Assembly (NCBI GenBank): GCA_011388275.1
Contig: DSAB01000121.1
Location: 59,579-123,578 of the forward strand
DNA: 64,000 nucleotides
Origin: a bacterium
Lineage (GTDB): Bacteria; Zhuqueibacterota; QNDG01; DSAB01
Direction of reading: 5' to 3'
Part shown: piece by piece, positions 50,493 to 57,318 of the stretch
How the letters are laid out: each line of letters begins with the position of its first letter
Position numbering within the stretch: the first letter of the stretch is position 1
Position numbers and translations under genes: made by a program
The notes under the pieces: generated by a model
Database searches by the model: none
What the model was told of the DNA's origin: nothing
Seen by the model: the letters and a program-made list of their open reading frames with translations, nothing else

Positions 50493-50540
50493 ATGAAATC
50501 ACTCTTTTGTGACGGTTCGCACGCGAAAAAAAGACGATTT
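50493..50540 (+). pseudogene. Possible remnant of a third CDGSH motif
   Basis: Starting 14 bases after the CDGSH gene stop, another frame encodes SLFCDGSHAKKRRFF, with C-D-G-S-H at 50508-50522. The upstream C-x-C half of the motif is not found in any frame. It may be a decayed tandem copy, or the end of a longer ancestral protein cut off by a frameshift. Chance is possible for so short a match. Confidence 0.3.
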
Positions 50541-50665
50541 TTCAATGATGGTTTCAGAGAGCTGTTTCCAAACGGTAACAGACGGCAGTCTATTGCATTC
50601 GGTCTATATTGTTGTTATTCGCTATGGGTTTGCGGGGACCGGGGAAAGGAGGAGGCGTTAGCTGT

Positions 50666-50722
50666 ATGTCGAAAGACACGGGTGTGCGCCTGCCAGCCGA
50701 TGAACCAAAGAGGACGGATTGA
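50666..50722 (+). CDS. Possible 18-residue leader peptide overlapping the ureohydrolase start
   Basis: An ATG at 50666 follows the strongest ribosome site of the region (AAAGGAGGAGG, 50645-50655) and opens MSKDTGVRLPADEPKRTD, ending at TGA 50720-50722. That stop overlaps the TTG start of the ureohydrolase (TTGA), an arrangement that allows coupled translation. Alternatively the two frames were once continuous and are split by a frameshift or a sequencing error, in which case this would be the true N-terminus. Confidence 0.4.
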   Translation: MSKDTGVRLPADEPKRTD

Positions 50723-51549
50723 ACGAAAAAGAAAAATACGGCAGCCGGAATTCTTCCGGACGCATCGGCCTGGTGGGCCTTCCGCTGGATATCCATTCAT
50801 CGTACGCCTTCGGTCCGGCCAAGGCCCCGGCCATCATCCGCAAAGCCTTGAACTGTTCGTCCACCAATACCTGGTGTGAATCAAATGTGGATTCGGCCGA
50901 TATACTGGAAGACCGAGGAGACCTGCATCTGGAGGCGGAAGATCCCCTGGAGGCCATACGGCTGGCTATTGATAAAATGATCCGTGCCGGCTTCCGGCCA
51001 TTGTCTCTTGGAGGAGATCATTCCGTCACACTGCCGATTCTGCGGGCTCTGCAGACACGCTGGACCCGGCCGGCGATTCTGCATCTGGATGCGCATTCCG
51101 ATTTGTATGACACACTGAATGGCAACCGGTATTCACATGCATGCCCTTTTGCGCGTATCATGGAAGAAAAGCTGGCGTCAAGACTGGTGCAGGCAGGCAT
51201 TCGGACCCTGAACCGGCATCAGCGTGAACAAGCCCTTCGGTTTGAAGCGGAAATCCATGAGATGAAGGACTGGAATGGCGTTCCGGCTCTTCGGTTTGAC
51301 GGGCCGCTGTATATTTCTCTGGATATGGATGTTCTGGATCCGGCCTTCGCTCCGGGAGTTTCTCATCCTGAACCCGGGGGCTTGAGCACTCGAGAGGTCA
51401 TCCGCATCATTCAAAGCGTGGAAGCTCCCGTCATTGTTGGTGCGGATCTGGTTGAATACAACCCCGAGTTTGATTTTCAGGAAATCACAGCCAGAGCGGC
51501 CGCCAAGCTGGTCAAGGAACTGGCCGCCCGAATGGCCGCCCGGTATTGA
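50719..51549 (+). CDS. Ureohydrolase (agmatinase/arginase family)
   Basis: This 276-residue manganese enzyme has all metal-binding motifs of the family: LSLGGDHSVTLP, LHLDAHSDLYD, ISLDMDVLDPAFAPGVSHPEPGG and, near the end, ADLVEYNPEFD. Substrate choice (agmatine, arginine or another guanidino compound) is not decided; the SHPEPGGLSTRE stretch and the length favour agmatinase-type. Agmatinase would yield putrescine, which could feed the deoxyhypusine-synthase-like enzyme at 42309. The TTG start at 50719 has GAGGA upstream and overlaps the stop of a short upstream frame. Confidence 0.88.
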   Translation: MNEKEKYGSRNSSGRIGLVGLPLDIHSSYAFGPAKAPAIIRKALNCSSTNTWCESNVDSADILEDRGDLHLEAEDPLEAIRLAIDKMIRAGFRPLSLGGDHSVTLPILRALQTRWTRPAILHLDAHSDLYDTLNGNRYSHACPFARIMEEKLASRLVQAGIRTLNRHQREQALRFEAEIHEMKDWNGVPALRFDGPLYISLDMDVLDPAFAPGVSHPEPGGLSTREVIRIIQSVEAPVIVGADLVEYNPEFDFQEITARAAAKLVKELAARMAARY

Positions 51550-51678
51550 CATTTTGGATATTCGCGTCGAGGGGCTTGTTGATGTCATCCGTAAGAATAA
51601 GTGACCGGCTGGAATGTTATTCCGACGGTGCTTAAAGAGGACAATGCGGGTTCAAATCCTTTCGAAAGAAGGCTGATT

Positions 51679-52689
51679 ATGAAAAGAGCAAGACGGTTTG
51701 TTTTGATTGGATACATTTTGTTTTGGGGAGCGTGCATTAAGGGGCCGACGAATAATCTGAATACGGAGAACGGTACTGAATGGCTATTTCAGGCAAACTT
51801 TTCATCGGATTTTTTAAAATCGATATTCTTCGTGACTCCCCAAACCGGATACATGGTCGGGTACAGTGAGATACAATGGAAAGCGACGATCTTTAAATCC
51901 ACAGACGGCGGGCAAACCTGGCAGAATCAGCGGATTGCCCAGGACAGCGAGATGCTCAACAGCGTGTATTTTATTGATGATCAGCGCGGCTGGGCGGTCG
52001 GGTCCGACGGCTTGATACTTCTGACAACCGATGGCGGTGAACAGTGGGCTCTCCAGGACAGCGGATGGGCCGCAAACTGGAATTCGGTCTTTTTTATCAA
52101 TGAATCCAGCGGATGGATTGTCGGAGACAGTATTCTGGTTACCGATGACGGCGGTCAGACCTGGAAAAGCCAGGATAAAGGGGTGAACGCCTTTATTTCG
52201 GATATCATGTTCATCGATGAACAGCGGGGATGGTGTGTGGGCGGTCAGGGCACCGTTCTCCTGACCCAAGACAGAGGCGCAACCTGGGTCCCCGCAGAGA
52301 GCGGAATTACGGAACTGCTGACAGCCGTTTACTTTGTCGATGCTTTCAATGGGTGGGCCGTAGGCTCCCGATCCACGGTGCTGACCACGGATGACGGCGG
52401 CCTGAACTGGACGCCGCAGTCCACCGCTTACGACGGTCATTCGACGGTTTTTGAGGATGTTTTTTTCCCGGATGATCAGTTCGGCTGGATTGTTGGAGAA
52501 GGTGCGGCCATGCTGAGGACCACGGACGGCGGGAGGACATGGAAGTATCAGAATGTCGGTCTTGTCGTTTCCTTTAACGGGGTTTATTTCGCGGATAAGG
52601 ATCATGGCTGGATTGTGGGCGGAGGATGGGCGAATGAATTATACGGCGTGGTGATGCGAACAAACAGCGGCAGCCGGATCGATGAATAG
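51679..52689 (+). CDS. YCF48/BNR-repeat beta-propeller lipoprotein
   Basis: This 336-residue exported protein has a signal segment ending FWGAC (Cys19, possible lipidation). The mature part is a beta-propeller made of repeated units of about 40-45 residues, each with a variant of STDGGQTW (FKSTDGGQTWQNQ, LTTDGGEQW, VTDDGGQTWKSQ, TTDDGGLNW, TTDGGRTWKY) and G-W-x-V-G strands (RGWAVGSDG, SGWIVGDS, NGWAVGSRS, FGWIVGEG). These are YCF48/HCF136-like or sialidase-type Asp-box repeats. It is probably a surface or envelope binding protein; no enzymatic residues are evident. The terminator at 52778 follows. Confidence 0.85.
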   Translation: MKRARRFVLIGYILFWGACIKGPTNNLNTENGTEWLFQANFSSDFLKSIFFVTPQTGYMVGYSEIQWKATIFKSTDGGQTWQNQRIAQDSEMLNSVYFIDDQRGWAVGSDGLILLTTDGGEQWALQDSGWAANWNSVFFINESSGWIVGDSILVTDDGGQTWKSQDKGVNAFISDIMFIDEQRGWCVGGQGTVLLTQDRGATWVPAESGITELLTAVYFVDAFNGWAVGSRSTVLTTDDGGLNWTPQSTAYDGHSTVFEDVFFPDDQFGWIVGEGAAMLRTTDGGRTWKYQNVGLVVSFNGVYFADKDHGWIVGGGWANELYGVVMRTNSGSRIDE

Positions 52690-52777
52690 AAAACAGCCTG
52701 GATTTGCGGAAAGAATGGCGGTATAAAACATCATTCGGTCATACCTTTCCGGCCGCATGAGCTCGATGAAAAACAAA

Positions 52778-52806
52778 AACGCCCTGAAGAACAACTTCAG
52801 GGCGTT
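52778..52806. terminator. Strong bidirectional intrinsic terminator
   Basis: AACGCCCTGAAG (52778-52789) and CTTCAGGGCGTT (52795-52806) form a perfect 12-bp stem with loop AACAA. CGTTTTT follows on the plus strand and, read on the minus strand, a T-rich run (complement of GAAAAACAAAA) follows as well. It ends the plus-strand YCF48 gene and the minus-strand CotH-VTC-DUF4956 operon. Confidence 0.92.
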
Positions 52807-52838
52807 CGTTTTTCATTCAATGGAAGTATTTCAACACG

Positions 52839-53483
52839 CTATCCTTCGATATCCAGAGACTTGTTCACCAGGATCAGCCTTTCCACACCGGTGACGGCTC
52901 TCAGCTCGTTGAGAAAGGATTCCCTGCTTTCAGGCGTGTTTTTCTTGAAAAGGACCATGTAGGTCACTTCCATATCCGGGGTTCCAGACGGCCGAACCAT
53001 GTTGATCAGCGTGGTTTCCGCGATATACTTTTTTAAGATGGACTCTATGGGGCCGTCCTGGGCCTCCTGTTTTTTAATCATTTTTAACAGATAATCAACC
53101 TTTTGGGTGGATCCGAAATTGATCTTGTAAATAAAAAAGAACATGATATTGATAAATATCGCCGCCACAATCGCGATTTCGAAGTTTCTTGTTCCAACAG
53201 CCATGCCGATTGCCAGGGCGTAGAAGACGAAACCGATATCCAGCGGGTCTTTGAGCGGTGTCCGGAAACGGATGATGGATAACGCTCCCACGAGCGTGAA
53301 AGCTCGGGCAACGTTGTCACGAATGACCAGCATGACAACACAGGTAACAACTGTGAGCATGACCAGATTTTTGATATACGCCTGAGAATGCGAAAACCCG
53401 CGTTTGGTGAAGTGGTAGGTCGTAGCAATGAACATTCCGAGCAGGAAGGCCACAAACATGGTGACGACATACGAAACAATCAT
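52839..53483 (-). CDS. DUF4956 membrane protein
   Basis: This 214-residue protein matches DUF4956: N-terminal helices (VSYVVTMFVAFLLGMFIATTYHFTKRGFSHSQAYIKNLVMLTVVTCVVMLVI) then the conserved block NVARAFTLVGALSIIRFRTPLKDPLDIGFVFYALAIGMAVG, more helices, and a C-terminal cytosolic alpha/beta domain. The function is unknown, but the family is often found beside VTC-domain and CotH genes, as here. AAAGGAG precedes the ATG. It lies 60 bases after the VTC gene. Confidence 0.88.
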   Translation of the reverse strand: MIVSYVVTMFVAFLLGMFIATTYHFTKRGFSHSQAYIKNLVMLTVVTCVVMLVIRDNVARAFTLVGALSIIRFRTPLKDPLDIGFVFYALAIGMAVGTRNFEIAIVAAIFINIMFFFIYKINFGSTQKVDYLLKMIKKQEAQDGPIESILKKYIAETTLINMVRPSGTPDMEVTYMVLFKKNTPESRESFLNELRAVTGVERLILVNKSLDIEG

Positions 53484-53543
53484 TTGATTTCTCCTTTATC
53501 GAAACCGTAAGCGAACGTGTTTACAGTGCTGGCTTTGAATCGC

Positions 53544-54275
53544 CTATTGACAAAACGCGGCGGCCCGATCCACGCCGCTGCAGTATTTGGAAATCGCCTC
53601 GAAATCCAGTCCCAGTTCCTTGACCATCTCATGAAGCCAGAAAGGCAGAAACGTGCGCACTTTTATTTCCAGTACGGTTTTCCCCGGAAAGATCAAAGTC
53701 CAGCCGGTCAGGTCTCTGGAAAGACCCGAATAAAACGACTGGCTCATAATCGACCGGTCAAACGTGACCCGGATCGTGTCATCGTTTTCCGCTATATAGG
53801 CTTCCCGTTCATACAGGATGAATGTTCTCGGTTCCAGAATATGCCGGTTGGTGTAGTAGATCAGCTCACGGGCAATAGCATGATCCGGATGAGAATCATC
53901 CATGAAGGCCGGTGACAGATTGAGAAACTGACGCTCCAGGTAGTTCTGAAAATCGCCATTTTTAAGTTTCATGCGGAGTTTGTCGATATGAAACATATCT
54001 CTTTTCTTGATCTCCGCGAAATAATAATCGGCGTTGAAAAAATCGGCGGAATAACATCGCATTCGGATTTTTCGGCGGTATTGGATGCCGGCCATTTTTT
54101 CATCATAATACAGCCGTGACGGACTGTCCAGATAGAGGGAGTTGACCATGTAACGGTATCCGGGGCAGTCCCGGGCGTAGGGATCGGGAATCAGGTGCCG
54201 CGAGATACATCCCATGATTTCCCGATATTGTTCAGTTGTGATGAAGTATTTAAATTCGTATCGGATGATCCGCAT
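53544..54275 (-). CDS. VTC-domain protein (polyphosphate-polymerase-like)
   Basis: This 243-residue protein is built of one VTC tunnel domain, the fold of yeast polyphosphate polymerase Vtc4. The expected charged strands are present: RYEFKYFI at the start, YRRKIRMRCYS, YFAEIKKRD, IRVTFDRS and TVLEIKVRTFLPFWLHEMV, with lysines, arginines and the strand Glu that bind nucleotide/polyphosphate in the yeast enzyme. Whether it makes polyphosphate or modifies another substrate is unknown. Its ATG follows directly after the cotH stop codon (no gap), so the two are surely co-translated. Confidence 0.88.
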   Translation of the reverse strand: MRIIRYEFKYFITTEQYREIMGCISRHLIPDPYARDCPGYRYMVNSLYLDSPSRLYYDEKMAGIQYRRKIRMRCYSADFFNADYYFAEIKKRDMFHIDKLRMKLKNGDFQNYLERQFLNLSPAFMDDSHPDHAIARELIYYTNRHILEPRTFILYEREAYIAENDDTIRVTFDRSIMSQSFYSGLSRDLTGWTLIFPGKTVLEIKVRTFLPFWLHEMVKELGLDFEAISKYCSGVDRAAAFCQ

Positions 54276-57158
54276 TTACCAGATCCCCCTGTACGCGCCA
54301 TATCCCTTGATGGCGTATTCGGATCCGGATTTTAACAGGTATTTCAATCCGCTTTTATGGCTGGCTTCATCGAACTCAGGGGGTTCTGTTAATATTCTGT
54401 CTCCTTCAGCCCCGCCCCGGACTACAGACCGGGAAAGGATAAATGATGCCTCACAAAGATTTTCGATTTCCACTTCGTTTCCCCAAAGAATGCATCGGCT
54501 TACCCTGGCCGTGGGGCAGCCAAAATCATTTGACTTTTCGATTCCAAAAGAAAGACCCCTTTGATTATCGCAGATCGTGTTGTATCGTATCAGGGGGTTG
54601 GAGTCGTCTCTCACGGCGATTCCGTATTGGCCGCCGTAGATAAAGTTTTGCTCAACAACCGGGGATGATCGTTCGCTAATGTAAATACCTTTATTCCGGG
54701 GATGATCGATAAGGTTGCCGGAGATTTTCGGGTTGGAATTTACACAGGCAATGGCGGTATGACCGCTTTGTTGAATCTGGCAATGGGTGATTTCACCTTC
54801 GGAGGAATCATAGACAATCGCATCACTTTCAGGCGCAAGGATCCGGCACCGGATAAGACGAGTATTCGACCGTATCGTTTTGATGGCCGCGTCGGCCCGG
54901 ACACGTTCGAAATGAGTATTCATAGCGAAGATAGATCCATCATATACGGAAACGGCTCCCGTAAAATCCTGCTTGTCGATTCGGGCCATGCCCGCGTTTC
55001 GAACGATTACATGGGTAAGACGTGAAAAGGCTTTTGTCTGATGATAGATCAAAGATCCCCACGGTTTTTGTGGGTGGGAGCTTTCGAGAACAACGGGTTT
55101 TTCACGGGTTCCGGACATGTGGAGGATTCCCCGGACATAAATGGAAGCATCAGGAGCAATACGAAGCCGTGTGCCTGCTGAAAGGGTAACGACTGAATTG
55201 GAAGGAATACGCCAGGTTTCCGTCAGATGGTAATCTCCAGCGGGCAGGATATATATGTCACCGGAACCGATTTGCTCGAGAGCGCGACGGGGATCTGTTT
55301 TTTGTTTGGGCGTTTGGGCTGGAGTCCCGCTCTTGGTGGAATGGGTTGATTGTGCAGATTTGACAATCCAAAAGGATTGATATTGGGAATCCCGGATGAA
55401 ATATTCCGGTCGTATGGGTTTTCCGGTCACGGAGTTGCAGGCTTCCACTTCGATTCCTTCCTGGAGAATTTCGGAACCGGTTTCATGGTCCACTAAAAGG
55501 AACTGATAATAACGATGATGAGGCTGGACTTGATGGTAATATCCTTTATCCCAGTAATCGAAAAACTCATCGCGAATCACCTGTCGTCCGGGAAGCAGCG
55601 TGTAATCGACCGACAGTTCCAGAGTCGGTCCTTTTTGGTTGATAATGCGGCGCTCAACGGGGACTTCTTCATCCGCAGCGTCCCACACGCCGTTTCCGTT
55701 GGTATCAAGATACAGTCGAAATCGGTTCAGGTTTTTCGGGCTTTCCGAAAGGGAAATCCGGATCTTTTCCAGGTGCGCACCGGACTGGAGGCCGGTTCCC
55801 ATGGAGAGCATCAGGGTCTTGTGTGAAGACGCACGGAATGTGGCGGGATCGGCCGGTCCGGTTGAGACCCTTAGATCCGCTTTTTCCAGCTCCTTGAGTA
55901 TATACTCTGTCCGTTTTTGAATCCACTCATGCATCACCTTCTGCATGTTCTCAAAATCTTCGTTGGAAAAAACCCGGGTCGAGGCCTGCTTCAGATCATC
56001 GGTGTAAAGATAATATCGAATACGGTGAGCCATCTCCCGGGCCAGTTCCAGCTGAGTTTCCAGGGGCAGGACTTCCTGCAGGGTTTTCCAGAGAATTTGA
56101 TTCCGGGTTTCCACAAATTCCGGGATCTTGTTCAGCTGGAACAGGAGGCGGTTGTTGCACCAGTCCAGTTCCATTTCGATGGTTTTTCGGGGCTTGTGAT
56201 CCCAGTGGTCAAATCCGGCTAAATCCCAGGGGATCATCTGCATGCGCTGAATGGCGCTGTTATAAAAGATTTGAATGTTGTGAAGATTTTGATGGCCGCT
56301 GCCGCATATCAGGGCATTTGCCTGCCATGCCGCGACCTGATCAAGGTCCAGCAGGCGGCGAAGATGGTTCTCCATTTCATTGAAATCTGAATATGACAGA
56401 GCCTTGTTTAACCAGATGACTTCTTCCAAAGAATCATCTTTCTTGTTATGAATATTAATTTCCGGATAATTGTCGTCCTCATCTCCTTTATAGTAAAAGG
56501 GAAAAAGATGTCGGGCTCTTTCGGTAAATATATATCCGGTCAGACCGCTGCGGCTGAGAAAATGAGCGTCGAGGTCTTCATACAGAATGCGGACGCCTTC
56601 GTTGCGGCCGTTGATTTCCAGGCGGATGAAATCCCATTCGGGAACAATGAGTCCCATGCGGTCTGCGAACTCCCAGGAAAGAGGATCGATGATGACCCGA
56701 TGGGTTTCCGGCAGGTTCAGATTCAGTTCCCGGATTCCATTGAACAGTTTGTCATCAGGAAAACGAAGCCGAACGGATTTTCTGCGCCCTTTCCAATGTC
56801 TCGCGCCTCCCCGGCTGATGCGGATAGTGCATTCATAGGTCTGGTCATCAACGGTCAGTGTGGACGGAATTTGTTCGCGGTCACGGGTTTCTGTCAGAGT
56901 TTCGTTTATACGTCGCCATTCTGAAGGGGCAACGGTGACGCTGTATTTTTTAAGAGGGACCCGTTCAATGGTTTCCAGGGCAGGAAGTTCGGATTTCTTG
57001 AATGTTCGGGTGATTTCTGTCCAGGCGCTCTTGAATGTGTCTTTGGATACGGCCTGACGCACATATCCTTTCAAAGTCTGCCGATATCCATACACGATGG
57101 CAAAGGTTTGGAGAATCAGCAGAATGATCAATAAGGTAATAAGCTTGCGTTGAAACAT
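54276..57158 (-). CDS. CotH-kinase-family protein with C-terminal beta-helix
   Basis: This 960-residue protein starts with a membrane anchor or signal (LITLLIILLILQTFAIVYGY). A CotH-type atypical kinase domain spans ~75-400: RISRGGARHWKGRRKSVRLRF, LNLNLPETHRVIIDPLSWEFADRMG, and MIPWDLAGFDHW, the metal-binding counterpart of DFG. The Asp usually found four residues before the H-N pair appears as His in CGSGHQNLHNI, by eye. A D-x-N-G-N loop region follows, and from ~690 a right-handed parallel beta-helix (SNPKISGNLIDHPRNKGIYIS, SSPVVEQNFIYGG). The ATG at 57158 has GGGGAG and a promoter 31 bases upstream. First gene of the CotH-VTC-DUF4956 operon. Confidence 0.87.
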   Translation of the reverse strand: MFQRKLITLLIILLILQTFAIVYGYRQTLKGYVRQAVSKDTFKSAWTEITRTFKKSELPALETIERVPLKKYSVTVAPSEWRRINETLTETRDREQIPSTLTVDDQTYECTIRISRGGARHWKGRRKSVRLRFPDDKLFNGIRELNLNLPETHRVIIDPLSWEFADRMGLIVPEWDFIRLEINGRNEGVRILYEDLDAHFLSRSGLTGYIFTERARHLFPFYYKGDEDDNYPEINIHNKKDDSLEEVIWLNKALSYSDFNEMENHLRRLLDLDQVAAWQANALICGSGHQNLHNIQIFYNSAIQRMQMIPWDLAGFDHWDHKPRKTIEMELDWCNNRLLFQLNKIPEFVETRNQILWKTLQEVLPLETQLELAREMAHRIRYYLYTDDLKQASTRVFSNEDFENMQKVMHEWIQKRTEYILKELEKADLRVSTGPADPATFRASSHKTLMLSMGTGLQSGAHLEKIRISLSESPKNLNRFRLYLDTNGNGVWDAADEEVPVERRIINQKGPTLELSVDYTLLPGRQVIRDEFFDYWDKGYYHQVQPHHRYYQFLLVDHETGSEILQEGIEVEACNSVTGKPIRPEYFIRDSQYQSFWIVKSAQSTHSTKSGTPAQTPKQKTDPRRALEQIGSGDIYILPAGDYHLTETWRIPSNSVVTLSAGTRLRIAPDASIYVRGILHMSGTREKPVVLESSHPQKPWGSLIYHQTKAFSRLTHVIVRNAGMARIDKQDFTGAVSVYDGSIFAMNTHFERVRADAAIKTIRSNTRLIRCRILAPESDAIVYDSSEGEITHCQIQQSGHTAIACVNSNPKISGNLIDHPRNKGIYISERSSPVVEQNFIYGGQYGIAVRDDSNPLIRYNTICDNQRGLSFGIEKSNDFGCPTARVSRCILWGNEVEIENLCEASFILSRSVVRGGAEGDRILTEPPEFDEASHKSGLKYLLKSGSEYAIKGYGAYRGIW

Positions 57159-57195
57159 AATGTAACTCCCCGTCATGCAGGTGCAATGAATTTCT

Positions 57196-57224
57196 AATAT
57201 AAATATTCGCCGCTGTGTTGTCAA
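57196..57224 (-). promoter_or_regulatory. Consensus sigma70 promoter for the cotH operon
   Basis: On the minus strand TTGACA (57224-57219) is followed after 17 bases by TATATT (57201-57196). Transcription would begin near 57189, about 31 bases before the ATG at 57158, which settles the start and rejects a much longer reading frame from 57428. Confidence 0.82.
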
Positions 57225-57264
57225 TATGAAAAACACAGAGTAGAGAAATATAGCAAATTTCAGG

Positions 57265-57305
57265 CCTGATTCGAGGCGAAGCCGATCATGCCGAATCGAA
57301 TCAGG
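57265..57305. promoter_or_regulatory. Ten-bp inverted repeat between the DPP IV gene and the cotH promoter
   Basis: CCTGATTCGA (57265-57274) and TCGAATCAGG (57296-57305) are exact inverse complements with a 21-base loop. It lies 14 bases after the DPP IV stop and 40 bases upstream of the cotH -35 box. No U-tract follows in the minus direction, so it is either a non-canonical terminator or an operator. Confidence 0.5.
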
Positions 57306-57318
57306 AGAACTTCGGCGG

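Noticed and set aside
51649-51659. tRNA T-loop-like sequence GGTTCAAATCC
   Set aside because: The flanking bases do not form the five-base T stem, and no acceptor, D or anticodon arms can be folded around it.
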